Origin: Betaproteobacteria bacterium
GTDB taxonomy: Bacteria > Pseudomonadota > Gammaproteobacteria > Burkholderiales > SG8-39
Assembly: GCA_022340285.1 (NCBI GenBank)
Contig: JAJDOG010000022.1
Span: 186,001-250,000 of the forward strand
DNA: 64,000 nucleotides
Direction: 5' to 3'
Shown here: positions 8,194 through 15,922 of the stretch, in pieces
Position numbering within the stretch: the first letter of the stretch is position 1
Layout of the letters: every line of letters begins with the position of its first letter
Notes under the pieces: generated by a model
What the model was told of the DNA's origin: nothing
Database searches by the model: none
What the model saw: the letters and a program-made list of their open reading frames with translations, nothing else
Made by a program: the position numbers and the translations under genes

Positions 8194-9552
8194 CTACTTT
8201 TGTGCGGATCGTCGCGCCGGCTTCTTCATCGAGGTGGCGAACCGCTGTAGCAGTTCGTTGCCGCGCTCGACGGCTTCGTCGAGCGCGGTCTTCGGGAGCT
8301 TGGTCCCGAGCCACACCGCCTCGAGCTCCTCGTCCAGGATTGCGCGAATGAACGCGTGATTGCCCACGCGGATACCGCGCGACAGCTTCGTCGGACCTCC
8401 GCTGAAGATCAATTGCTTCACGCCTACATCCGTGCCGGGATTGCGGTCGTAAAATCCTTGCTCGCGGGTGATCTCGTAGGCAGCCTGAGAGATCGGCAGA
8501 TAGCCGGTGTCCTGGGCCCATTCCGCCTGGATTTCGGGCTCGGCGAGAAACGCGAAGAACTTGGCCACGCCCCGGTACTCGGTGGAGGTCTTGCCGGCCA
8601 TCGCCCACAGACCGGCGCCGCCCATCAGCGTGTTGTACGGCGCGCCCTTGAAATCGTCGTAGTAGGGCAGGGGAGCGACCGCAAACCGGAATCGGGCGCC
8701 GCGATGTATCTTCGAATACGAGGCCGACGAGCTGGTGAGGATCGCGCACTCGCCGGAAATGAAGCGCTTCTCGCCCTCGTCGCGCCGACCCGAATACACG
8801 AAGAGCTTGGCTTTGACCCACGAGCTGAGCAATGCGACGTGTCGCATGGCGAGCATGGTGTTGAAACTGAGCTCGGCATCGGGCCCGTCGAAGCCGTTGT
8901 TGCGCGTCGCGAATTGCTCGTTGTGCTGCGCCAGGACGTTCTCCAGCATGATCCAGCCCGGCCACGTCGTGGTGATGACACAGGGTGTCGCCTGTGCAGC
9001 GTAGAGTTTCAGAGCCGCCGCCTGCAGGTCGTACCAGGTCCGCAGCGGAGCATCGGGGGAGAGCCCGGCTTTTGCGAAGGCATCCTCGTTGTAGTACAGG
9101 ACCGGCGTCGAGGTATTGAACGGCAGCGCGAGAAGCTTCCCTTTCCGGTCGGAGAAGTAGCTCGCCACCGGGGCAACGAAAGCCTTGGGAGAAAGCCGCT
9201 CTCCCGCCGTGGCGAGCACCTGATACGCGGGCTTGTACAGGTTTCGCGCGTTCGTCATCGAAGCGGTTCCGACCTCGTACACCTGCAGGATATTCGGGGC
9301 CTTGCCCTGCAGTTGGGCGGCAATGCCCAGCGCGAGGGTCTCGTCGTAGCTGCCCTTGTAGGTCGCCACCACGCGATATTTGCTCTGCGACGCGTTGAAC
9401 TTCTCGACGAGGAGATCGACCTTCTTGCCGAGTGCCCCGTCCATCGCGTGCCAGAACTGGATCTCGACGACGGCGTGCGCCGGCAGGGCGAAACCCAGCG
9501 CGGCGAACGCGATGACGAGCCCCAGCAGCGTGCGTGCCTTGATTGCTTTCAT
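8194..9552 (-). CDS. ugpB: Periplasmic substrate-binding protein, UgpB type (glycerol-3-phosphate/extracellular family 1)
   Basis: ABC transporter solute receptor of 452 residues with a signal peptide (KARTLLGLVIAFAALGFALP, cleavage after AHA). The mature part begins VVEIQFWHAMDGALGK, the typical UgpB opening, and YYNEDAFAKAGL and GECAILTSSSASY follow. E. coli UgpB binds sn-glycerol-3-phosphate and its diesters. No ugpA, ugpE or ugpC permease or ATPase gene lies on either side, so the partner transporter must be elsewhere. ATG 9552 is taken rather than 9564 because the lysine-rich n-region follows it directly. Divergent from birA. Confidence 0.88.
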   Translation of the reverse strand: MKAIKARTLLGLVIAFAALGFALPAHAVVEIQFWHAMDGALGKKVDLLVEKFNASQSKYRVVATYKGSYDETLALGIAAQLQGKAPNILQVYEVGTASMTNARNLYKPAYQVLATAGERLSPKAFVAPVASYFSDRKGKLLALPFNTSTPVLYYNEDAFAKAGLSPDAPLRTWYDLQAAALKLYAAQATPCVITTTWPGWIMLENVLAQHNEQFATRNNGFDGPDAELSFNTMLAMRHVALLSSWVKAKLFVYSGRRDEGEKRFISGECAILTSSSASYSKIHRGARFRFAVAPLPYYDDFKGAPYNTLMGGAGLWAMAGKTSTEYRGVAKFFAFLAEPEIQAEWAQDTGYLPISQAAYEITREQGFYDRNPGTDVGVKQLIFSGGPTKLSRGIRVGNHAFIRAILDEELEAVWLGTKLPKTALDEAVERGNELLQRFATSMKKPARRSAQK

Positions 9553-9713
9553 CAGACCGTCCATGGCTTCGTATCGGGTCGGCTCGGGTCGGGTCGAGGC
9601 GCGGCCCAGCCCCTATGGTATAGAAGACAGCTGCCGGCGTGTGCCATTTGTGCGCCGCGGTGGGAGCGCGGCGGCCGCATGTTAGTATGCTCGCGGCCCG
9701 CAACCACCCGCTC

Positions 9714-10691
9714 ATGCGTCCCGCCAGCTTCCACGTGCTTCGCGCGCTCGCCGACGGATCGCTCCATCCCGCGGCGACCCTGGGCGTCTCGCGCTCTGCG
9801 GTGCGTAACGCGATCCTCGACCTTCGTGACCAAGGGATGGCAGTGCGGGCCGTGCGGGGGCGCGGCGTTCGTCTGGTCGATGGCGTCGATCTGATCACCC
9901 CCGAAGCCGTCACGGCGCGGCTCGCCGAGCGTGGCGGCGACGTGACCCTCACCATGCTCGATCAGTGCTCATCCACGAATGCGGAGCTCCTCGCACGCGC
10001 CGCACGCGGCGCGCCATCGGGCAGTGCGCTCGCGTGCGAGTTGCAGACCGCCGGGCGTGGCCGGCGCGGCAACCGATGGCTGTCCGGTCTCGCCACGGGC
10101 CTGACGTTCTCGCTGCTATGGCGCTACGGCCGAGCCGGAACCGACCTGGCGGCGCTCTCGCTGGCGGCCGGCGTCGCATGTGTCGGCGCGCTCGAGGCGC
10201 TCGATGTGCGCGGGGTGCGGCTGAAGTGGCCGAATGACCTGATGTTCGGGGGACGCAAGCTCGGCGGGATTCTCGTCGAGGCTGCCGGCGAGCCGCGCGG
10301 TCCGACCGCGGTCGTGATCGGCATCGGCATCAATGTGCGGCATTCACGGGCGGTACACGTCCCGCTTGCCGTCCCGCCTGCGCGACCCGCGACCGAGCTC
10401 GCCGAAATTCGGCGCGACCTGCCGTCGCGCAGCATGCTGCTGGGAGAGTTTCTCGCGCATCTTGCGACGGCGCTCGAGACTTTCGGTGCGCAGGGGTTCG
10501 CGGCCTTTCGCGCAGATTGGACGCGGCTTCACGCTCAGCAGGAAGAGCGGGTCCGCGTCGCCCTTCCCGGTGGTGGGGCGGCGGAGGGCGTGGCGCTCGG
10601 CGTGGACGAAGACGGTGCGCTGCTGTTGCGCACGGACGCAGGGCTCGAGCGGCTGCATTCGGGCGAAGTCAGCATCGGGGCGGTGGCGTGA
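9714..10691 (+). CDS. birA: Biotin-protein ligase / biotin repressor BirA
   Basis: Activates biotin with ATP and attaches it to carboxyl-carrier proteins; with its N-terminal helix-turn-helix it can also repress biotin genes. HTH: residues about 20-45 (LGVSRSAVRNAILDLRDQGM). Ligase: QTAGRGRRGNRW, LKWPNDLMFGGRKLGGILVE and IGIGINV. Length from ATG 9714 is 325 residues, matching E. coli BirA (321). A TAGTAT element at 9685-9690 would start transcripts just before this ATG and argues against the upstream ATGs at 9639 and 9687. It overlaps coaX by GTGA. Confidence 0.93.
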   Translation: MRPASFHVLRALADGSLHPAATLGVSRSAVRNAILDLRDQGMAVRAVRGRGVRLVDGVDLITPEAVTARLAERGGDVTLTMLDQCSSTNAELLARAARGAPSGSALACELQTAGRGRRGNRWLSGLATGLTFSLLWRYGRAGTDLAALSLAAGVACVGALEALDVRGVRLKWPNDLMFGGRKLGGILVEAAGEPRGPTAVVIGIGINVRHSRAVHVPLAVPPARPATELAEIRRDLPSRSMLLGEFLAHLATALETFGAQGFAAFRADWTRLHAQQEERVRVALPGGGAAEGVALGVDEDGALLLRTDAGLERLHSGEVSIGAVA

Positions 10692-11404
10692 AGATACTCG
10701 CCGTGGATGCCGGAAACAGCCGCGTGAAGTGGGGTCTCTCCGAAGACGGCCGATGGCGAACGCTCGGGGCCGTAGCTGTCGAGGAGATCGAGCGGCTGGC
10801 CGGTGACGACGCGTGGCGTGGCCTGCCTGCTCCGCAACGAATCGGCGTGGCGAACGTGGCGGGATCCGACGTGCAAGTCCGCCTCGCGGAGTTGTTGGGA
10901 CGCTGGGCGATCGCGCCCACCTGGCTGCAGGCGACAGCGGAGGCCTGCGGTGTGGCCAATGCCTATACCGAACCCGCGCAACTCGGGGTGGATCGTTGGG
11001 CGGCCGTCGTGGCAGCACGCGCGCGCCACCGTGGCGACACCCTGGTCGTGCTCGCCGGCACCGCCACGACGATCGACCATCTCGACGCGGGCGGCGTCTT
11101 CCGCGGCGGCATGATTCTGCCGGGCAAGCGGCTCATGAAGCAGGCGCTCCACCGGTACACTGCCGCGCTGCCGCTTGCGCACGGCGAGTACCGTGAGCCC
11201 CCGCGCAGCACGGCGGATGCGATCGAGACGGGTTGTCGCATCGCCCAAGTCGCGGCGATCGAGCGGGCTTACCGGCGACTGCCGGAGGGCGCCGCGTGTG
11301 TCGTGAGCGGCGGCGGCGCGGACGAAATCATCGCGCTGCTTGATTTTCGCGTCGAGGCGGTCGAGCATCTCGTCCTCGAGGGCATCGTGCTCCTGACGCA
11401 ATGA
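10688..11404 (+). CDS. coaX: Type III pantothenate kinase CoaX
   Basis: Phosphorylates pantothenate, the first step of coenzyme A synthesis. The ASKHA-fold motifs are present: the phosphate loop ILAVDAGNSRVKWG at the N-terminus, GVDRWAAVVAAR in the middle and VLAGTATTIDHLDAGGVFRG. 238 residues is a little short but normal for betaproteobacteria. The GTG start overlaps the birA stop by four bases, so translation is coupled. birA-coaX is a common pair, sometimes fused. The panC and panD genes for making pantothenate are found near 50-51 kb. Confidence 0.93.
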   Translation: MKILAVDAGNSRVKWGLSEDGRWRTLGAVAVEEIERLAGDDAWRGLPAPQRIGVANVAGSDVQVRLAELLGRWAIAPTWLQATAEACGVANAYTEPAQLGVDRWAAVVAARARHRGDTLVVLAGTATTIDHLDAGGVFRGGMILPGKRLMKQALHRYTAALPLAHGEYREPPRSTADAIETGCRIAQVAAIERAYRRLPEGAACVVSGGGADEIIALLDFRVEAVEHLVLEGIVLLTQ

Positions 11405-12042
11405 GGACCGTCTTTCTACTGCTGCTGTTCGTGAACCTCGCCTTCCTGGGCTGGACCTACTATGCGCGTTCGATCGGATCGCAGGGCGAGCGCATGCTCG
11501 CGCAGCAGCTCGACCCCGAGAAAGTGCGTCTCGTCTCGCGCGACGAGGCGGCGCGGCTCGCGCAGTCGCGCCTCCCCGCTTGCGCGGAATGGGGTCCGAT
11601 CGCGCCAGCCGACGTCGCACGTGCGGAAGAGGCGTTGACTGGCATCCTCCCGGGAGCGAAGGTCGAGCAGGTTACCAGGAGCGAGTCTTCCGGCTGGTGG
11701 GTCTATATTCCGCCGCTCGCCAGCCGGCAGGCCGCGAATCAGCGCGTGGCCGAACTGCGGCGCGCCGGAATCACGGATCTCTTCGTCGTTCCCGACGATG
11801 CGAAGCTCCGCAACGCCATCTCGCTCGGGGTATTTCGCAGTGAGGACGCTGCGAAGAGCCACTTCGAGGCGGTGCGCAAGCGCGGTGTGCGCGACGTCGA
11901 GCTCGTCGAGCGCGAGCGCAATGCGCGTGTCTACCTGCAGGTGAAGAGCGTGCCCCCGCCCCTGCGCAAGCGCATGGCGGAGCTCAAGTCGGCCTTTCTC
12001 GGCAGCGAAGTGCAGGACTGTCTGGCAGAGCCCACGCCCTGA
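11401..12042 (+). CDS. SPOR-domain membrane protein
   Basis: A 213-residue protein anchored by an N-terminal hydrophobic segment (VFLLLLFVNLAFLGWTYYA). A SPOR-type module in the middle runs from about residue 98 (WWVYIPPLASRQAANQRVAE) to about 165. SPOR domains bind denuded peptidoglycan glycans at division sites. Its ATG overlaps the coaX stop (ATGA), completing a birA-coaX-spor operon. The C-terminal 40 residues are polar with no motif. It converges with rfaE2, with 12 bp between the stops and no clear terminator. Confidence 0.82.
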   Translation: MRTVFLLLLFVNLAFLGWTYYARSIGSQGERMLAQQLDPEKVRLVSRDEAARLAQSRLPACAEWGPIAPADVARAEEALTGILPGAKVEQVTRSESSGWWVYIPPLASRQAANQRVAELRRAGITDLFVVPDDAKLRNAISLGVFRSEDAAKSHFEAVRKRGVRDVELVERERNARVYLQVKSVPPPLRKRMAELKSAFLGSEVQDCLAEPTP

Positions 12043-12054
12043 TCTGCGCCGTTC

Positions 12055-12540
12055 CTATCTACCGCGAATGCGGCCGAGCAGTGCGGTGGTCGATCGCGCA
12101 GGCAGCAGCGGGATCGAGTGCACGGCGCCTCCCCAGCTCCGCACCTCGGCGCCCCCGACAATGTCGTCGGGTTTCCAGTCGCCACCTTTGACCAGCACGT
12201 CGGGGTGGCAGGCCACGATCGTGGCGAGCGGCGTGTCGTCGTCGAACCAGGTGACGAGGTCGACTGCCGCGAGGGCGGCCAGGACCGCCATCCTGTCTTC
12301 GAGCGGATTGACCGGTCGGTCGGCGCCTTTTCCCAGCCGCCGCGCCGATGCATCGGAATTCAATGCGACGACGAGGCTCGCGCCGAGGGCACGGGCCTGC
12401 GCCAGGTACGTCACGTGGCCGCGGTGCAGAATGTCGAACACGCCGTTGGTGAACACAAGCGGGCGGGGCACCGCTGTCACGCGCTCGCCAAGGCGCTCGG
12501 GCGCGCAGATCTTCGTCTCGAAATCAGGCCGCGCGTACAT
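12055..12540 (-). CDS. rfaE2: D-glycero-beta-D-manno-heptose 1-phosphate adenylyltransferase
   Basis: Makes ADP-heptose from heptose-1-phosphate for the LPS inner core. It is the stand-alone C-terminal half of HldE: a nucleotidyltransferase with [20 protein letters not shown] (HxGH motif) near residue 30 and [17 protein letters not shown]. Length 161 residues from ATG 12540; the longer frame starting at 12576 adds a non-homologous leader. Heptosyltransferase waaF (38000-39043) and the SIS-domain gene at 23509-24099 would use the same pathway. Confidence 0.92.
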   Translation of the reverse strand: MYARPDFETKICAPERLGERVTAVPRPLVFTNGVFDILHRGHVTYLAQARALGASLVVALNSDASARRLGKGADRPVNPLEDRMAVLAALAAVDLVTWFDDDTPLATIVACHPDVLVKGGDWKPDDIVGGAEVRSWGGAVHSIPLLPARSTTALLGRIRGR

Positions 12541-12599
12541 GGCCGTCAATGGTATCGGGTGGCGGGCGCTCCGCAAAGCTCACGGAGCCGCGCCCGGGG

Positions 12600-13451
12600 C
12601 TAGGCGACCTGAGGCGCCATGCAGGCGCGCGACGCGAGTTCCTTGCGATAGCGACTGAGCTCCGCCACCGAATCGATCGTGCGGTCGAAGAGCGAGGAAA
12701 GATTGCGCAGGAGCATCGTCACCACCCGACTTTCCCAAGCCTTGTCGAAACGGATCTGCGCGTCGAGCCAGCGCTCCAGCCACTGCGGATCGGGCAGCCG
12801 CGATTGCACGGTGTCGTTCGGAAAGAGGCCACGGTTGACGTGCAGGTTCGTGGGGTGCAGCGGCTTGCCGCTGCGTCCGCTTGCCGCCATCAGCGTCCCG
12901 ATCTTCGCGAACGCGGCGCGGGCGTCGTCGCCGACTCGCGCGATCGCGCGCTTCATGTATTGGAGATACGCGCCCGCATGCCGCGCTTCGTCGCGGGAAA
13001 TCAGATCGTAGATGCTCCTGATCACCGGCTCGGTGTGCCACTCCGCGGCGCGCCGGTACCAGTGGTTGAGGCGGACTTCGCCGCAGAAGTGCAGCATGAG
13101 CGTCTCGAGCGCCGGAGCGGGGTCGAACGCGAAGCGCACGGCGTGCAGCTCGTCCTCCGTCGGTGCAAGCTCTGGACGGAACCGGCGCAGATACTCGATC
13201 AGCACGAGCGAGTGCTTCTGTTCCTCGAAGAACCAGACCGACATGAATGCGGAGAAGTCGCTATCGTGCAGGTTGTCGCGAAGAAACATTTCCGTGGCCG
13301 GCAAGGCCGCCCACTCGGTGATCGCGTTCATCTTGATGGTCGCGGCCTGCTCGTCGTTCAGGCGCGTGTCGTCGAAATCGCCCCAGGGAACATCCGTCGA
13401 CATGTTCCACCGCACGCGCTCGAGGGACTTGAAGATATCTGGGTAAAGCAT
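12600..13451 (-). CDS. Ferritin-like diiron protein, function unknown
   Basis: A 283-residue, mostly helical protein. Two carboxylate-His pairs typical of ferritin-like diiron centres are visible: FFEEQKHSLVL around residue 74 and ISRDEARHAGAY around residue 150, with a further acidic ITEWAALPATEMF segment before the first. Spacing resembles acyl-ACP desaturase/AurF-like folds more than ferritin. It follows the CarH-like regulator gene on the same strand after about 80 bp, with its own TAAACT element at 13499-13504 (minus). I infer an oxygen-dependent enzyme, possibly acting on lipid, linked to the light-response locus. Substrate unknown. Confidence 0.75.
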   Translation of the reverse strand: MLYPDIFKSLERVRWNMSTDVPWGDFDDTRLNDEQAATIKMNAITEWAALPATEMFLRDNLHDSDFSAFMSVWFFEEQKHSLVLIEYLRRFRPELAPTEDELHAVRFAFDPAPALETLMLHFCGEVRLNHWYRRAAEWHTEPVIRSIYDLISRDEARHAGAYLQYMKRAIARVGDDARAAFAKIGTLMAASGRSGKPLHPTNLHVNRGLFPNDTVQSRLPDPQWLERWLDAQIRFDKAWESRVVTMLLRNLSSLFDRTIDSVAELSRYRKELASRACMAPQVA

Positions 13452-13532
13452 GATTTACTCCGCTTTCGATGCACGGGCTGTCCTTCGTCGGCGCCCGAGT
13501 TTACCGCGTCGCAGCGACCCGGCCGGTGCTGA

Positions 13533-14447
13533 TCACGTACCGGACCGGTTCGCGCGCCAACTGGCGACGGCGTCGGGGATCGCGGCCAGCTCGCGCACCG
13601 GAAGGACACCATCGATTCGCCGGCGAAACAGCGCTGGATTGCTGCCCCCCGCCCACATCGCGATGCCCGGCGGGAGCATGGCCCGCAACGCCACGAGCGT
13701 GTCAACCGCGGTGTGCGCCGGATAGGCGGGGCTGAAGGAGAGTCCCACTACGTCGGCACGCTGGGCGTCGGCGGCCCGGGCGATCTCGCCGGCGGGAGTC
13801 TGCGGGCCGAGCGCGATACAGGCTGCTCCGTGTATCCAGAGCATGCACTCGGCCATGAGCATGCCGAGAATGTGCTGCTCCCCCGGAAGGGTCGTGAGCA
13901 GGACGCGCGGGCTCCCGCTGGGCCGCGAAACGGAGGCGACCGTTGATCGGAGCAGCGCCTGCACGGATTCTGTGTAGAGGTGCTCTTCGAAGACCTCGAA
14001 CTCACCGCGCATCCACGCTTCCCCGACCATGAGGTTGAGCGGCGCGACCGTATCCTGAAGGAATCGCTCAAGCCCTTGATGTAGAAGGGAGCTATCGAGT
14101 CGGTTGCGGAGGCCCACAACGTTGTGAGTCTTCACTAACTTCAGGGCTTCGGTCAACTCGGGCGGATTGGCTGCCTCGTCCGCGCGAGATCCAGTGCGCT
14201 CGAGCAGTTCTTCCATCGAGAGCCCCACGACCTTGCTCGGGCGGGCACCGCGGTCGATCAAGCGCTTGATAAGCAGCAGCTTATCGACCTGGTCCCGGCC
14301 ATAGACCCGTTCGCCGTTTTCATCTCTGCCGGGTGTCGGAAAGCCGTACCGCTTTTCCCACACGCGCAGGGTGTCCTTCAGGAGGCCCGTCTCGCGCTCC
14401 ACGGTACTGATCGATAGACCCTTTTCTGACAATTCCAGCCCGCCCAT
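13533..14447 (-). CDS. CarH/LitR-type MerR regulator with adenosylcobalamin-binding photosensor domain
   Basis: Transcription factor of 304 residues. N-terminal MerR winged helix (SISTVERETGLLKDTLRVWE ... RRYGFPTPGR region, residues 11-70). A four-helix bundle carries the diagnostic W-x9-EH: Trp145, Glu155, His156. A Rossmann B12 domain has the lower-ligand motif E190-Q-H192-I-L-G195. In CarH, adenosylcobalamin-bound tetramer represses in the dark and light breaks it. Here the residue after Trp is Met146, not the His that forms the light-state adduct in Thermus CarH. ATG 14447 is chosen; a TTG at 14462 would sit inside the operator. Divergent to the folE2-lipid operon. Confidence 0.92.
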   Translation of the reverse strand: MGGLELSEKGLSISTVERETGLLKDTLRVWEKRYGFPTPGRDENGERVYGRDQVDKLLLIKRLIDRGARPSKVVGLSMEELLERTGSRADEAANPPELTEALKLVKTHNVVGLRNRLDSSLLHQGLERFLQDTVAPLNLMVGEAWMRGEFEVFEEHLYTESVQALLRSTVASVSRPSGSPRVLLTTLPGEQHILGMLMAECMLWIHGAACIALGPQTPAGEIARAADAQRADVVGLSFSPAYPAHTAVDTLVALRAMLPPGIAMWAGGSNPALFRRRIDGVLPVRELAAIPDAVASWRANRSGT

Positions 14448-14449
14448 AA

Positions 14450-14462
14450 TTGTCCTAGACAA
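14450..14462. promoter_or_regulatory. Putative CarH operator, left copy, overlapping the regulator's own start
   Basis: TTGTCCTAGACAA is a near-perfect palindrome with TTGTC/GACAA half-sites. Its minus-strand reading, TGTCTAGGACAA, recurs exactly at 14513-14524 in mirror orientation. On the minus strand the AGGA inside it also serves as ribosome site for the regulator ATG at 14447, so binding here would block the regulator's own expression. Confidence 0.6.
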
Positions 14463-14465
14463 ATA

Positions 14466-14494
14466 TTGACAAACACATTTAAGGTGCGTATCTT
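14466..14494 (+). promoter_or_regulatory. Promoter of the light-operon: TTGACA-17-TATCTT
   Basis: A consensus -35 (TTGACA, 14466-14471), a 17-bp spacer and TATCTT (14489-14494) give a predicted transcript start near 14501, 27 bp before the ATG of the secreted small protein. It lies exactly between the two mirror operators, in an AT-rich island within a high-GC region. This is the layout expected for repression by a tetramer bound to both sites. Confidence 0.65.
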
Positions 14495-14512
14495 ACGCCG
14501 AAGCACGCAATC

Positions 14513-14524
14513 TGTCTAGGACAA
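14513..14524. promoter_or_regulatory. Putative CarH operator, right copy, overlapping the ribosome site of the light-operon
   Basis: TGTCTAGGACAA, identical to the reverse complement of 14450-14461. It lies just after the predicted transcript start and just before the ATG at 14528, its AGGA acting as ribosome site. Both divergent first genes therefore start with TGTCTAGGACAA plus 2-3 A/T bases plus ATG. Confidence 0.6.
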
Positions 14525-14527
14525 AAT

Positions 14528-14914
14528 ATGAGACTTCTCCCTCGCCTGGCGGTTTTGACCCTGATCCTGGTCAGTACCTCCGGCACCGCCAGTAACCCCG
14601 GCATCGCCGGTACTCCCATTGCCGCGAAATCCATGCAGGCCTGCACGGGCTCGCATGGTTACGACCCCGCGGTGGCTAGCGCGCGTCCGGGCATTCGATG
14701 CCTGTCGGGCGCCGATCCGGTCCCGACTCAGCAAGGCCGGTATGCAATCGCCCCATGTAGCGCTGCGTCCACCTACGACAACAACAACCTCGTAGACCTT
14801 CACAGAAGCATTCGGGACGGTGGACTCGGTGTGCTGCGTCCCCCTGCACACGGATACGGCGCCAACCCGATCGCCGCGAACCGTTCAGACCCCGCAAGTT
14901 GCGGCGCAGGGTAG
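14528..14914 (+). CDS. Small exported protein of unknown function, first gene of the light-operon
   Basis: 128 residues with a clear signal peptide ([20 protein letters not shown], cleavage near TAS). The mature part is low in charge and rich in Gly, Pro, Ala and Asn, with four cysteines (near residues 39, 58, 77 and 125) that could form disulfides. No family recognised. It is the first open frame downstream of the operator-flanked promoter, 53 bp before folE2. If it is translated, it would be the most strongly light-regulated product. It might instead be a leader whose translation influences the genes behind it. Confidence 0.55.
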   Translation: MRLLPRLAVLTLILVSTSGTASNPGIAGTPIAAKSMQACTGSHGYDPAVASARPGIRCLSGADPVPTQQGRYAIAPCSAASTYDNNNLVDLHRSIRDGGLGVLRPPAHGYGANPIAANRSDPASCGAG

Positions 14915-14967
14915 CGCACGGCGCGCCGCCTTACCGACACCGCCGCACCCGACCCGAAGAGAACGAG

Positions 14968-15771
14968 ATGAATGCTCCCGAAAAGCTTTTCCTTGCCGAC
15001 ATCCAGGCCCACCCGGACCACCGGTCGATGGCCATAGACCGCGTGGGCGTGCGGTCGATCCGTCACCCGATCGCCATCGAGCGCGCAGACGGCTCGATCC
15101 TGCCGACCGTGGCGATGATCGACATGTACGTGAGCCTCGCCCACGACGTGAAGGGAACGCACATGTCGCGATTCCTGGAGATCCTCCAGGCGAGCGCCGA
15201 CCGCATCTCTCTGGAGGGCCTGCGCGTGATGATGTCGACCATGCTGTCGCGGCTCGAAGCGACGAGCGGCCACATCGAAATGCGCTTCCCGTACTTCGTG
15301 GTCAAGCGTGCACCCGTGTCGGGCGTGAAAAGCCTCATGGACTACGAGGTGACGCTCACGTCACGCGTCACGGAAGCGCGCGGCCATGAGGCGGTCCTGA
15401 AAGCGCTCGTCCCGGTGACCAGCCTGTGCCCGTGCTCGAAGGAGATTTCCGCGTACGGCGCGCACAACCAGCGCTCGCACGTGACGATCGAAGCGGTGCT
15501 GGCCGCCGACGTAAAGGTCGAGGACCTGATCGACATCGTGGAGGCCGAGGCGTCCTGCGAAGTCTACGGGCTGCTGAAGCGGCCGGACGAGAAGCATGTG
15601 ACCGAGCGCGCCTACGACAATCCGAAGTTCGTCGAGGATCTGGTGCGCGACGTCTCGATCGCTCTGGAGCGCGATCCTCGCATCGTTGCCTTCGTGGTCG
15701 AAAGCGAGAATTTCGAATCCATCCATAACCACTCGGCTTACGCGCTGATTCGGCGCGACAGGCGAGTCTGA
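14968..15771 (+). CDS. folE2: GTP cyclohydrolase FolE2 (type IB)
   Basis: Converts GTP to 7,8-dihydroneopterin triphosphate, the first step of folate and other pterins, using a metal other than zinc where available. 267 residues. Key stretches are [19 protein letters not shown] and the catalytic-Cys motif [23 protein letters not shown] 14968 is preceded by AAGAGAACGAG; the longer frame from 14899 has no support. FolE2 is a recurrent member of LitR/CarH light-responsive gene sets. There it may supply pterin or folate, for example for a photolyase antenna, though no photolyase is in this window. Confidence 0.93.
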   Translation: MNAPEKLFLADIQAHPDHRSMAIDRVGVRSIRHPIAIERADGSILPTVAMIDMYVSLAHDVKGTHMSRFLEILQASADRISLEGLRVMMSTMLSRLEATSGHIEMRFPYFVVKRAPVSGVKSLMDYEVTLTSRVTEARGHEAVLKALVPVTSLCPCSKEISAYGAHNQRSHVTIEAVLAADVKVEDLIDIVEAEASCEVYGLLKRPDEKHVTERAYDNPKFVEDLVRDVSIALERDPRIVAFVVESENFESIHNHSAYALIRRDRRV

Positions 15772-15823
15772 AGGGACTCGACGCGCGGACGCATAGCGCT
15801 CGGTGTAACGGACTTCGGCGACC

Positions 15824-15880
15824 GGCCGCCCCCTCCTCTCGGCCCCGTCCTGACCGCCCCGACCGCTCCCTGCGTTCCGC
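15824..15880 (+). other. C-rich, G-poor leader stretch, possible Rho-loading site
   Basis: Within the 151-bp gap between folE2 and the oxidase gene, the RNA-like strand is dominated by runs such as CCGCCCCCTCCTCTC and is poor in G. This composition is typical of rut sites and could attenuate read-through from folE2 into the lipid genes. No intrinsic terminator is visible in the gap. Compositional inference only. Confidence 0.25.
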
Positions 15881-15922
15881 GCTGTCGAGCCCCGATCGAA
15901 ACGAAGACTAGAAAGCTCAACG

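Noticed and set aside
8039-9955. Long frames over the ugpB-like gene on both strands (638 and 512 codons)
   Set aside because: Both are out of phase with a clear UgpB sequence that has a signal peptide and family motifs; the alternatives have no recognisable features.
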